Made by a program: the position numbers and the translations under genes. Below are positions 36,393 to 47,865 of a stretch of DNA of 64,000 nucleotides, one piece after another. How positions within the stretch are numbered: the stretch's first letter is position 1; each line of letters starts with the position of its first letter. This stretch comes from Aulostomus chinensis (lineage: Eukaryota; Chordata; Actinopteri; Syngnathiformes; Aulostomidae), in assembly GCA_037954235.1 (NCBI GenBank), contig JBBMOA010000019.1:14768305-14832304 (forward strand), read 5' to 3'. The notes below the pieces were generated by a model. That model was not told where the DNA came from, ran no database searches, and saw only the letters and a list, made by a program, of their open reading frames with translations.

Positions 36393-37908
36393 CGGTATCA
36401 TAACAATGAGCTATGATATGCAAATGACTGTTCTACTGCCTTCAGTGTTGAATGCACCGCCAGCTACACAGCGTTCTTCTGATTGAGCTGCTTACAACTC
36501 CAAAATCATTACATCCTGTCAGCCATATTGTTAATTCAACACAACAGCCACAGTGTTTTGTTACCAACACAACAACCCTCCAGCAGTCTGAGACTGACCT
36601 TGGACAGAGACAACACCAGCACTTTCCAGATGATGTAGTCGTTCTACCCTTTCAGCAAAAAGACCTTAAGAACACCATAACGCTCGTCTCTGGTCACATA
36701 GAACTGATTTCAAAAACATGTGTCCTCGACAATAATTTTATGACAAGTGAATATTGAAATGATGATGTTGTTATATCAGGTTTCACTATCTGTGACCACG
36801 AGTGGTGCTAAGATTGTAACTTAAATTCAGCTTGCGGATGTCCTCCAGCTGGCACCCTTGCCACACGCGTCAAGTTTGGAAAAAGATCAGAGCAAGCTGC
36901 TCCTTACAGCATTTGAATGCCTCGTCACATGTGACGTTTCAGGCCCCAGTCCTTCGTAGACATGAACAAACCGCCAAATGTGAAACCCAAATGTCATCTG
37001 ACAGATCAGGTGATAAATTAAGTGTCGACAGAATGGACACAAACCCATCACCAAGACCTTCAGGTGTTTCGGAGCAAATGTGAACTGGATCTGATGGAGC
37101 TTCCAGGAGGACCACATCAAAGCGTAGTGTCAGTGTTTGAATGTCATTTCCTGTTGTCTCCACGTGGCACTGACTAATCTGAGAACTGAATTGAACAGAT
37201 TCTTCCTTGGCCCATACTAGACCTCTCCACCAAGTTCGAGAAAATACGCCGACAGACATACAGCACCGAAAGGATGCTGTGCTCCTGTTGTTCTGCAGAC
37301 CAGGTCCACAGGCATACAATCCTGAGCTACCGCTGCTCCCGGCTCTGTGCATGGGGGACGCACTGGCCCACAGCTAGTCAGGATAAGACCCCTGCAACTG
37401 ATGACTACCTCATACAACCCTACTTCATAAACCCAAAATATCCCTCTAAATCTAACCCGTGTGGTTTACAGGCCAGGGAAAATAAGGTCTTCTCGCTGTT
37501 GTTCACTTTAAAACGAGCAAAGCTACAAGGCAATAGAATAATGCAACTGACATTGTTGGGAAGAAATGTTGAGAGCTAAAGATGGTTCAAGCCTCAACCA
37601 GATCCACATCCACAGGAACACACAGGAGTCCAATCTCACCTCCTTCTCAGTGAAGCCAACAAAGACAATCAAATCCAGAGAGAAAACAGACTTTCCCATC
37701 AGACACTCATTTGACGCAGTTAGGAAGGAGATGTCCATCCATCTCTCTTTTCTGGGAGAGACATATAAAAATATTGTAGCTTCCTGCTGGAGGCCTTGAT
37801 TCCCTTAGTAGACCAGCAGACTCACAAATCCATTACATTCACTTATGTTACAAATTAAATTGCCAAGCTCACAAATGAATAGGGATAATGTGAAAATGTG
37901 ACGAGTCT

Positions 37909-38574
37909 TTACCTCAGCGCTATAGACGTCCTGTTGACTGATGCAGAACACACTCTTTGTGTGTGTCCATAGGAGCAGCTCTTCTGTCGCACATAGCGCT
38001 CGTCCCCACAACAGAGAATCACGAGAAATGCCCTCCGAAACGCTCGATTCAGGAAGGCGTACAGGAAGGGGTTGAGCCCTGAGTTAATGTAGCCAAGCCA
38101 CAGCCAGGCTGTCCACAGCTGCAAGGGCACTGAGTAGTGGATGAAGGGGTCCACCACGTTGGTGATGAAGAACGGCGCCCAACACAGGCAGAAACAACCC
38201 ATAATAACCGCCAGCGTCTTTGCCGCCTTTGTCTCAACACGCATGCGGCTATTTGCTATGGGAGCGTGCTCTGAAGAGGAGGAACCCGCTGATGCCCTGA
38301 GGTGGTAGTGCTCGGATGGATCTGAGGACGTAGACGATCTCACAGTGATAACTGGGGATGTCCCCGTGACTGGAGCAGAACCAGCTCGCTGAAGTGTCTC
38401 GATCTGTCGGACGTGAGTCATGGCCGTGACGTAGATGCGCTGGTAGGCCAGGACCATGAGACCCAATGGGACGTAGAAGGCGACTGCAGAGCAGACCAGA
38501 GCGTATGGCCGATTGACCAGAAATACACAGCTTGTGTCGTTGGATCCTCCATTCAAGGTCCGCCTCTCCTGGAT
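37909..38574 (-). CDS. htr4: htr4 exon: ECL2, TM5-TM7 and proximal C-tail
   Basis: Acceptor TTTCCAG|ATCC. Encodes the ECL2 Cys (TSCVFLV), TM5, the enlarged Ser-rich third loop, TM6 (CWAPFF), TM7 (NPFLY) and ILCCGDERY with likely palmitoylated cysteines. Without splicing it ends SIALR-stop at 37909. A donor CTGAG|GTAAAG at 37913 overlaps that stop and matches the mammalian alternative tail junction. Confidence 0.93.
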   Translation of the reverse strand: MQERRTLNGGSNDTSCVFLVNRPYALVCSAVAFYVPLGLMVLAYQRIYVTAMTHVRQIETLQRAGSAPVTGTSPVITVRSSTSSDPSEHYHLRASAGSSSSEHAPIANSRMRVETKAAKTLAVIMGCFCLCWAPFFITNVVDPFIHYSVPLQLWTAWLWLGYINSGLNPFLYAFLNRAFRRAFLVILCCGDERYVRQKSCSYGHTQRVCSASVNRTSIALR

Positions 38575-41500
38575 CTGGAAAAGACCAGGTAAAACAAACC
38601 AGATGTGACACGCTGAAGAAAGCTCGCAGAAAAGAACCTGCAACCTTACCTGACTGTTGATGCTACCGGCAGAAATATAAACCCCTCCAGTTCAAAACAG
38701 AGTTACGGCACAACACAATGAATGCAACGATTGCACAACTGAAATTCATGACTACCAATCCACTCTACAATGAATCCACTCTATGTGTTGTGGGAATACC
38801 ATAGCTCCACAGGTAATAGCTGGTGATGAATTAGAAGCAGAGTCTCAAAAATGGACGCGAACAAATAAAAGACACCCCTGACTGCTGGCAGCTGAGTTGA
38901 GTGAAGGCCTCTTCCACAACCGAGATATGGTAGTTAAACGTGTTGAGACGCGCTTATTTAGAGTCGTGCACAGGTCGTTAGCCTAGCTTAGCTAGAAGGC
39001 AGCTAGCCAGATTCCATCAAAACTCAAATCCCAAAGTCCACCACATCATTTAACTTAAGTTTCATAATTATTACCCCCTTTACTGATTTTCATATTATAA
39101 GAAGCAAGAACAATGGAGATGTTTGGATTTGTCTTAACTAAACTCTTAATTAACCAAAGGTGTTATTTATCATCAAGATCTTTGACTACAGGATGTTCAG
39201 ACAACTTTTAAAAACAAATGATTGTTTCAAAGCTGCCTGACCGACTTGCATTTCCTCAAGTCTGGCTCAGTATCTTCATCTCTCTGTCTGTCTGCCTCTG
39301 GGAGTCTGCAGTTCATTTCAAGGCAGCTCTGAAATAACCTCCCAACAAAACACATCCAAAGCAGCAGAAAATGCTTGTTAAAGTGTTCTCTTTGCCTGCA
39401 GCAGGAACCTCCACAGGGATTGAAATTGTTTTGTGATCGTTGCATTACTGTGTCATTGTTCAAGGGATTGGAAATGTTATTAGAAACAGAATATTTTGTT
39501 GGAAAGTTGCAACATTTGCCCTCACAGAGCAAACACTGGTGTCTCTAGGCTTTCATGGACATACACCAACTCCTCCTGCATGTTGCTGAGGACAAAGTTG
39601 TAGTCACTGATAGCAATGCAACATGTATCTGAATTTGAGATAAATATTCTTATCTTCATTAGTGAGGACTCACAATATCCTCGATGCCGATGGCGTTCCA
39701 GCTTTGCATGATGGGTAGAAAGGAGATGAATGTGGGTATGAGCCAGCAGCCAAAGAGCATCACTGCCACTCGCACCGTGGTCATTTTGTGTCTGTAGACA
39801 AGTGGCTGGCAGCAAATAGCATAATACCTGAAATAATAGAAACATGCATTAAAGTTGAACACAAACAAATGAAATATTCCTCCTTTTAGGTACTTGGATA
39901 GGCTACATGTTTGTGGACTATGCATGTGTAAATAAAACATTATTGACAATCATTTTGAACATTAGTTTACAGCACCTTGCCATCACACCTGCCTTACTTA
40001 GTCTGGCTGAATTGAACTCTGGTGCATCCACTAGTAAAGAAGTTTGTTTGGGCGGCTGTGAAACCAGCAGTCACTCTCATGTGCTGAATAAGACCTTGTT
40101 GAAGAGGAGGTCCTGGTGCAGTCCAACTAGTTGAATCTGGTTTAACTAATTTGTAGTATGATTAGAATCTCAACTTGATCCGACCCAACTAGCAGGTGGA
40201 CTCTGCAAGTAACCAATTTTGCAAACTAGATAGAGAAGAGGACACATGCAAAAAACAACAACCTAGTAATAGAGATACAAACCAGTCCAGACCAGAAGAC
40301 CACCCACCTGGATTTACTGCCTTGCAAAATAACTAAAGGTGTAAAAATGTCAGTATAATGCCCTCTTTACATTTACTATGTCATATTATTGCTTCACATT
40401 TAGGGTTTCATTTTATTCCCACCACATGTGTATGAATAATCACTTATGAGTACTGAGAATCAGGATCCTCACACACTCTAAATACACAGACCTGTCCAGT
40501 GCGATGCAGCAGAGATGCAGAATGGAGGCTGTTGTCAACAGGACATCCAGAGACGTTCGAACCAGGCAGAAGATCTCTCCGTACAGCCACTGGCCGGTGG
40601 TCAGCTCGATGGCAGCAAAGGGCATCACCACCAGAGCAACCAACAAGTCAGCAAACGCCAGCGACACAATAAAGTAGTTGGTCTTCTTCTTTCTGATAAG
40701 GAGCACAGGCGATTTTCTCACTCTTTGCTGTGTTGGTTTCCTAATTTTAATAATCTTGTATCTGTAACTGTAAAGTTTTCTTGAAAAGTGGGTTTGCAGC
40801 AAAACATGTCTTTTTTTGTTTGTGAATATGAAAAAAAAAAGGTTTTAAGTAATTATGAGCGTCATCATTAATACATATTATCAGATATTTGTACTAATTT
40901 TTTTGAAGTCTGTAGTTTTGGGAAGGTCATGAAATGTCTCAGGTACCAAACCCCCCATCAACCTGGCTGGTCAGTGGGGGGTTCCTTCAAACAGAATTTT
41001 TGACATCTGACTTTCTTCAGTGTCTCCAATCACCACGTGGTCTCTGTCGTCAGCCTGGACTGCTGGTTCTGCTCCCAGTGATGAAAAGGACTCACCTCAG
41101 ATGTCGATCCTTGCAGAGCGCCACCATGACCAGCAGGTTTCCAAAGACGGTCATGATGATGATGACGGAGAGGACGATGGTGAGAACAATTGTCTCCACT
41201 GAGTTCAGGAATACCTCCTGTTGCTCTTGTTCCAGTTGTTGATGCTCTTTGTTTATGATGTCATCCAACAAACTGCAAAAAATATTTCTCAAAATATAAC
41301 CACGGCCCTCAGTTAGCAATCTGAAACTGCACATATGTTCACCTTTTTTTTTTTCACTGCTAAATGTTGTAAAGGAATTCTGCACTACATTTATTCTATG
41401 TCCCTGCATTCAAGTTCAGTTCTTTATTCTTACGGATGTCAAAGATTCTTTAAAGGACCTTAATGAAATATAGACATTCAGAGGGTGGGGTGTGAAACAA

Positions 41501-42040
41501 TAACGGTCAAAATGAATCAAACTGCAGGCTTTGTGGTGTGCGTCCAAACATGTAAGCAGTGGCTGATCAGGTCATCATACTTCACATCACACTAAGTACC
41601 CACAGCTTGTCCAGGGAGACTACAGCTGACCACGCGGCTTGGACATGAAGAACAGCTTTGAGCCGATGGCTTGGAGTTAAATAGGCTCCACTTTATCATT
41701 CATTTAACAGTTTCGTCCGCAGTGACATCAATGCTGAGCTCAGCTACTGACACAGACTCCATAGTTGCTGCTGAGCATGTGAGTATCGGTTTTAATGAGT
41801 TTGCACAAATGACAAAATACTGTTGATTTTCAGTCACCAGAAAATCAAAATTAATCAGCGATTGGTAGTAAACAGTGAAGACCAGTTACGATGTTCACTG
41901 TAGTGACTCCAGATTCATGGTGGAGTTTAAACTGACAGAGTAGAGACTGGTGAGGCAACGGCTTCAATCTGGAGGGAGTTTTTTTTAATGAATTAGTAGT
42001 TTTAATGTGTCACTTACAGTGGAGGTGATGCTGTGGCCAT
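37909..42040 (-). CDS. htr4: 5-hydroxytryptamine receptor 4 (5-HT4), Gs-coupled GPCR
   Basis: Class A GPCR for serotonin. Family knowledge: couples to Gs and raises cAMP in gut and brain. Coding exons are 42018-42040 (tentative start), 41096-41272, 40492-40692, 39674-39827 and 37909-38574. All junctions are GT/AG with consistent phase, giving 406 residues. Visible landmarks are TM1 with VFGNLLVM, TM3 RTSLDVLL with the amine-binding Asp at about 116, DRY at 133-135 split by an intron, the TM3/ECL2 cysteines (IFCLV and TSCVF), MRVETKAAKTL before TM6, CFCLCWAPFF, and TM7 with NPFLY. The closest match is 5-HT4 along the whole core (KTNYFIVSLAFADLL, YYAICCQPLVYR, FISFLPIMQ). The third intracellular loop is longer and Ser-rich compared with human. 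Alternative C-tails are expected but were not located. Confidence 0.93.
39674..39827 (-). CDS. htr4: htr4 exon: end of TM3, IL2, TM4
   Basis: Acceptor TTTCAG|GTAT, donor GATATT|GTGAGT. 154 bases encoding YYAICCQPLVYRHK, the TM4 segment with GCWLIPTFISF, and IMQSWNAIGIEDI. Confidence 0.94.
40492..40692 (-). CDS. htr4: htr4 exon: TM2-TM3
   Basis: Acceptor ATCAG|AAAG, donor GACAG|GTCTGT. Encodes KKKTNYFIVSLAFADLL, ELTTGQWLYGE, FCLVRTSLDVLL and LHLCCIALD. The Arg of DRY is split by the intron, as in mammals. Confidence 0.94.
41096..41272 (-). CDS. htr4: htr4 exon: N-terminus and TM1
   Basis: Acceptor TTTTGCAG|T, donor CTGAG|GTGAGT. Encodes LLDDIINKEHQQ, a Gln/Glu-rich extracellular stretch and TM1 (VFGNLLVMVAL), ending at CKDRHLR. 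No N-x-S/T sequon is seen in the predicted N-terminus, unlike human 5-HT4. Confidence 0.9.
42018..42040 (-). CDS. htr4: htr4 tentative first coding exon (MATASPP...)
   Basis: The receptor exon at 41272 opens with one base of a split codon and has no ATG before TM1, so the start must lie upstream. Here ATGGCC, with G at -3 and +4, is followed by 23 coding bases and a perfect donor CACT|GTAAGT, whose phase matches. A strong acceptor (CAATGCAG) ends at 42051, which would make the whole exon 33 bases (42018-42050). A second ATG at 42050 is out of frame. Confidence 0.5.
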
Positions 42041-42110
42041 CACTGGTCATCTGCATTGAGATCAGCAGAGGAGAGTCCTCATCACCCCATGCTCCTGTCC
42101 TTTTGAGACA

Positions 42111-42128
42111 CACACACACACACACACA
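42111..42128. repeat. (AC)n microsatellite
   Basis: Short AC run just upstream of the tentative htr4 start exon. Confidence 0.88.
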
Positions 42129-44877
42129 AACACAGAGTAACTGCACTGTCTCTAGCAATAACTTTGCAATCTTCTGAAAATAGATGCCAGTTTCTGTGAA
42201 CCAGCTGAATTTATTCTCGTTTGTCAGCGAAGAAATGTGGTATTTGTACCCTAAATAAGCAACACAGCTTGAAAGCATGTGATATTTATAAGACAAATAG
42301 GCTGCTACAGGCAGCAGCTGTCCCTGCCAGATTCCATCAGCATGTCAGTTTGTCTTTGTATGGCCACACTAAAGCCAGGCTCCACCAGAATACCACAAGG
42401 GAAACTCTCCTTTCTTCTTCACCTGCTAAGGGAGGTCAAAGGTCAATTATCAGCACCTGAACAGCATCTTTACAGCCTGTATGGATTGAGCAGATCCTGG
42501 ATTCCCTGTTGAAGGACATCCTGTCTGACTCTGTAAACCTTCTTCAACCTGGTTAATATTGATTTTACCGACAAGAGATTGGTGTAACATGGGGACCATT
42601 ATTTTACACACACACATAAGGAGGTTACTGCATGACAGAGGGTCAGCTCCCGCGTGCAGTTTTATCCTTTATTCATGTCCAATCAATAAGGCCTGATTCC
42701 GATCACTATGGATCCTTTTGTTTTTGGCTCGACTCATTACAGTTTTAGAACTGAACCCTAAAAACAAAACCGTAACTCTTTTTTTCATAGCTTTGCTCTC
42801 CGTGAGTTGACGCGTGGATGAAAATGATGGGCCATTACACACCGTTTCCTCTGTGGTTTGATTTTCCTTGTACCATAACACAAGATGCAGTTCCTTGCTC
42901 TGACTGTGTGAAACTGAAACATCACCAGCACCAAGTGTGAGCACATTTTCAAGAAGATTATCTTGTTATCTTTCATGGTAGCAGTTTTGAAAATCGTTTT
43001 TCTATTCAGAGGATATTAATATGAGTTGGAGACACTGGGTTCAGTCTCTTCTTTGCTGACACCATCTTTGAACAAATTAAGGTGTAATTGGTCAGGATTT
43101 CAATCAGGGTACAGTATGTGGAAAAAAACAAAACAGTTGCAACATGAGATGTGATTCAACCAAACTGAAACAGAAGGCACATACAGGCTGATGTACCTGG
43201 TCCCAATCACTCCGACAGGTGTGGCAGGTGAAAGCTTCAAGACATTGAATCTAGAGATATTTGTGCCTGAATATTCCAAGTTTTGATGCAAATATGCCAA
43301 TATCCTTGTGGGTAATCTCTGATAATAAGATTTCATGTTTGGTTTATATCCACTCACGTAATCCCAGAAATGCTAAATAGATATGTAACACATATAGGAT
43401 AAAAAAAAAGAGCTGCGTCTCATATCCAAGTCAGGTATATGACCTCATGATGTACACGGAGTCCATACTTGACCAGATAGGGTGCATTATAACAAAACAC
43501 AGGGTTTCCAGTGGGAATGGCTTGTGTTCTTTAAAAGAATCCTGGAGATATCCGATTGCAATACTTGACCTAGATGGAATAAAAAAAAAAAAGGAGCTAG
43601 CAAAGAGCCTTAAGACTTGTCCCCCTGCTCGGTCCATGATTACAACACAAAAAAACACGAAAAAACATGGTAAATAAAGCCAAATGTCATGTGGCTGAAG
43701 GAATGATTCAGCTCAACAATTGCACACTGATTGGATGGTGATCAAATTGAATTCTCGCAATGATACCGTTTTCAATAACTCAGAAATTACTGTTTGGATG
43801 ATCCGTAGAGGGAAATGTAATCAGCGTGATCCTCTCGTTCTCTCTCACACACATACATATGCAGACGACAACAAATCCAACACAGCCCACCCTCCTACTC
43901 GTTGCTCACTCTTGCATCCGACTCTCAGGAATGAGAAAATATTTGCTCAATAGGAAGAAAGGAGAGGAGAAAGAAGGGGAGAGAGGACAGGAGCCATAGT
44001 TCTGACAGGTTTGTGATGATCTGTGTGATGTGTGTTTTCGCAGCTCGCCGTGTCCATTTCACATGTGACTGACACAGAGCTGAAGTGAACAGAAACACCT
44101 CTGAGGGGCACAGAGAGGAAAAAAAAATCCTGCTCATTTGTCCTGCGTGGACAGTCGTCGACCTCCGAGCCTGTAATTGTCCTGACATCATTATTTGCCA
44201 TGACATCCGAGCTTCCTTTCCATCACAACCACGCACAAACGTTGACACACAGGAAGTTTCAAAAACGGTAGATTTTCCTTTCGGTGGGTAAAATCTCATT
44301 AAATGCAACAAAAGCTTTGCAAAAAATAAAGCAAATAATGGTAATTTATGCAGCGCTTTCCACAGAATCAGATTCCATCTGTGGTGGCAGCTCTGAAGAA
44401 GGGTCACTGTCACAGACAAGAAACATCAGCATCCTTTTCACTGTGAATATTGCCATCTGCCAATTTATTTCTTAGAATTTCTTTCATTTTGTATTGATTC
44501 TTAACATTGAAATTATTTTCTTTTTTAGATTTTATTTGCTGGTGGTGCTGTGAAAACAACAGGGTAATATTGGATGGATTGTACTTCTATCCAAGGTACT
44601 GAGAGGAGGAATTGTGCATCTAGAGGTCCTCATTTGTGGTCTCCAAAACAACTGAGCGTAACAGCAGATATTAATACAACAGGATCGCTTATGTGTTTTT
44701 TTGGTGCCGTGTTCAGGTCAGATTTTAAATCCAGACTCAACTATTTGTTTGTGTTTGATGCTAATTGACACAGGTTCGCATTAACATGCACTTAAGTAAC
44801 AATATCAGTTTCAACTGGCATTGCAGACAGAGGGAGAGATAGAGAGCTAGAGACAGAGAGAGATAAATTGACAGACG

Positions 44878-44918
44878 ACACAGATAGATAGATAGATGAT
44901 AGATGATAGATGATAGAT

Positions 44919-44961
<43 letters not shown>

Positions 44962-44981
44962 CATCTATCTATCTATCTGAC
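44878..44981. repeat. (GATA)n with inverted (TCTA)n arm
   Basis: GATA/GATGATA units for about 80 bp, then GATCATC, then about five ATCT units of the opposite sense. The last units form a perfect inverted repeat around 44960. The Ser/Ile/Tyr-repeat frame is its translation. Confidence 0.93.
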
Positions 44982-45481
44982 TCTTGTTGTCAGGTGGGAA
45001 GTAAGTACATAATCACATAATCTCACACCTCAGCTTGTGAGAGGGCAGACCCATGTGTATATACTCACATGCAGATTTGTTGGCTTGTGTGTGGGGGAGG
45101 AGACTGGTCCCGTTGTCAAGGAGACCGAGAGGAATAATACTGTCCAATCTATCCATCGGAAATGTGTAATATTTGAGGTGAGAAGAACGGACTCCTAAAA
45201 AGTCAACAGCTGGGACGAGTTCTCCCTGACGCTGTGCTGCTGAGGTGTGTATAGTGTTGGTGAAGCAGCTGCCGAGTGGTTTGGATGTACTGTATGTTAG
45301 TCAAGTAGGCCTGGGTGGAGGGTACAGCTGCATCCATGTTCCAATTCAGTTGGTAGAAACTGATCGTTTTAATGAGCAACTATGAATAAAAATCAGGAGG
45401 AAAAAAATTCCATTTATCTAAATTTTAGTGGGATCCTCTGGTAGGACACCAGTTCACGTGGGACACCAAACAACGTGAGTA

Positions 45482-45483
<2 letters not shown>

Positions 45484-45528
<45 letters not shown>
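45484..45528. repeat. (CAG)15 trinucleotide repeat
   Basis: Fifteen uninterrupted CAG units on the plus strand (CTG on minus). No supported exon contains it. Confidence 0.96.
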
Positions 45529-45532
<4 letters not shown>

Positions 45533-47167
45533 GGATAACGTGTCTCTGGATGTATTATACATTCAAGAGCAAGCCAGGAAAACTCCATTGAAGTCGTGTC
45601 ATCCCTAAGCTTTGTGAAATGATTGAAATACTGCAACACTTCCAACCTTCGCATCAGTCGTCTTGACACCACACACAAGTTTTGCATCTCACAGCAAACA
45701 GAGAAAGGCAACTGGAGCAGTCCTGCAAGTACAAGTTGCAATAAATATCATACACTTGAGCCCGGACGCACCGTTCCAGCAAGCATGAATTCTATCAATA
45801 AAATACGTTAACTATAATCTTTGAGTCCCTGAAGAACTGTAGTTTCTTCCTTCGTCTTACATGTATAAGTATTATTGTTCATCTTAAGTCACCAACATTT
45901 TATGTTTGCAAATGTGTAAGTAATGAGGTTACAGTATATTTAATTTTCTGATACTTCAATGGACTTAAAACCAAAGGTTCAGTTATGAGGTTTTAATGCA
46001 CATAAGAAGCAACTATGCTACCATCACAGCACAGAGCGAGTACTGGCCCCATGCTAATTACTATGGAGTCGCTCTCATTTCCACATGTGAGAGTGATTTC
46101 CAGAAAGCCTCTTTGGTGGAGGAGGTTGCTTTGTCTTTGAGTTCACGGAGAGACGCGACATGATTGCAGGAATTGAAACACAAATCAATACAAATGTGCT
46201 TCTTTACACTTCCGCTCCACTTTGTGATTGCAACATGTTCACTGGTTATATTACATGCAGGAAATGTGTGCAAGCAACAGCTCACTTAGAGAATGAGTTT
46301 TCCATTCAGGAATACAAGCTCACTTCAAGCTGTGGGATGTGAAAGATGGGTTTTTTTTCCTGATATTTTGTGTTAAGCAATTTTGTCCACCTCTTCAAAA
46401 CACCCATGCAAATGGTGGCACTAAAAGAAACCTTTTTTTCTTTTAAGACCGACATCAAATCATTCCTGTCGAACCTGTGAATTTACAATGTTTTTGAAGT
46501 GCAACATGACACAGTTGCCAAATGTTAATGCGTGGCATGATGATGAGGACCCACTGGTGGCGGAGGTGGTGTTTACTCATATGTTCAAAGCTGCAAATGA
46601 CATTCGCTGAGTCCCTTTCTTTGAGATGAGTGCACTTGCAGCCTCGTACAGAAACTCAATTGTGTTTACAAGCGCTGGAGTGGCTAACTTTTATGCACAA
46701 GAGGCAGGGATCTAAAAGGCGCAGCTGGCCATCGCGGAGGGTGTGAAATGAGTTTCGTTTTGGAGCACGTTTTTAGATTGTTCGTTTTAAACCCATGAGA
46801 GGCGACAGGAGTGGTTGTGCAATGACAAGAGTGAGAGAACTTTTTTTTTTTTACCTCCTCATACCCGGTGGGTCAATAAGTCATGTTGCTTTAGACGGGA
46901 TGGCCACAGCATCTCACACACATATATTAAAAGGTTGTTCCCCATAACCAGAGCCAGTGGAAGGATGACTAATATTTTTGCCACTGTTTTTTTTTTTTTT
47001 TTTTTTTTTAAACTGCTGTGGAACTTTAAAACAGAAAGCAGAATCCCTCTCAGTTTCAAACAGCAATCAGCCGACAGCATTTTTTTGGCTCAAGAACCAA
47101 TTGGTTCTTTGGTTTAGCCAGTCAGAACCATGAAATAACACACCATCAGCAGAGGCAGCGGCGCACC

Positions 47168-47168
<1 letters not shown>

Positions 47169-47245
<77 letters not shown>
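47169..47245. repeat. (AC)n microsatellite, about 76 bp
   Basis: Uninterrupted AC run ending in GGGCGCGC. Confidence 0.96.
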
Positions 47246-47246
<1 letters not shown>

Positions 47247-47814
47247 GCGCGCTATTTTTTGGGTTGCCTCGACAGTAGAAACATGTAACACTGAACTTTC
47301 AACCGTAAGCAATGGAAAGAACATAAAGAAAGATGGAAGGTGGAATTACATTGTAGTGACCCGTGGAGGTGGGAGCTCACACGGTAGACAGTTCACACTG
47401 CCAGCGCCAAGACTCATGGGACTATCAATGTTTTTTGGGGTGTTGTATCATTATTTCACTTAATTACGTCTGGATTTTAATGGTTGTTGGAGAGACATAT
47501 TTGTTTTTTTCGATGTTGGTAATGTTGGAAAACTACTGGAGCAACTGGTGAGTGAGGTGCCTGGGACATTTCGTAGCAGTTTCCCTGTTAATGTTGTTCA
47601 TGTTAACGCTAATTAAGGTGTGTTTTTGTAGCTGTGTGGTGTATCAGACCTGAGAGAAGCAGGTGACATTGAGACTCCAGGCATTTCTTTAACGTAAACC
47701 CCTTAATGTATATTAAAAAAAGGTGCGAAAAACACTGTTCGATTAGTTCAAGGGAACACTGTTCACCTGAAGTGACGACGTAACGTTAGGTAGATGGCTG
47801 GGATGTTTCTGCCG

Positions 47815-47865
47815 TAGTGTGACTTGAACTCACAAACCTCTGCAGACAACCGCGCCATCCCGATG
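47815..47865 (-). repeat. Possible tRNA-like SINE head fragment
   Basis: The minus strand reads ATGGCGCGGTTGTC, then GAGTTCAAGTCACA about 15 bases on, which resembles box A and box B spacing with mismatches. It is short and decayed. Confidence 0.25.

Larger units (their letters stand above)
26250..37900. other. Gene desert between slc26a1 and htr4, right part (htr4 3' side)
   Basis: No supported coding exon on either strand. Decayed interspersed repeats, microsatellites and homopolymers are present. Alternative C-tail exons of htr4 would have to lie in this interval, but none was recognisable by reading. Confidence 0.45.

Noticed and set aside
44761..44964. Ser/Ile/Tyr-repeat protein
   Set aside because: Translation of the GATA tetranucleotide array.
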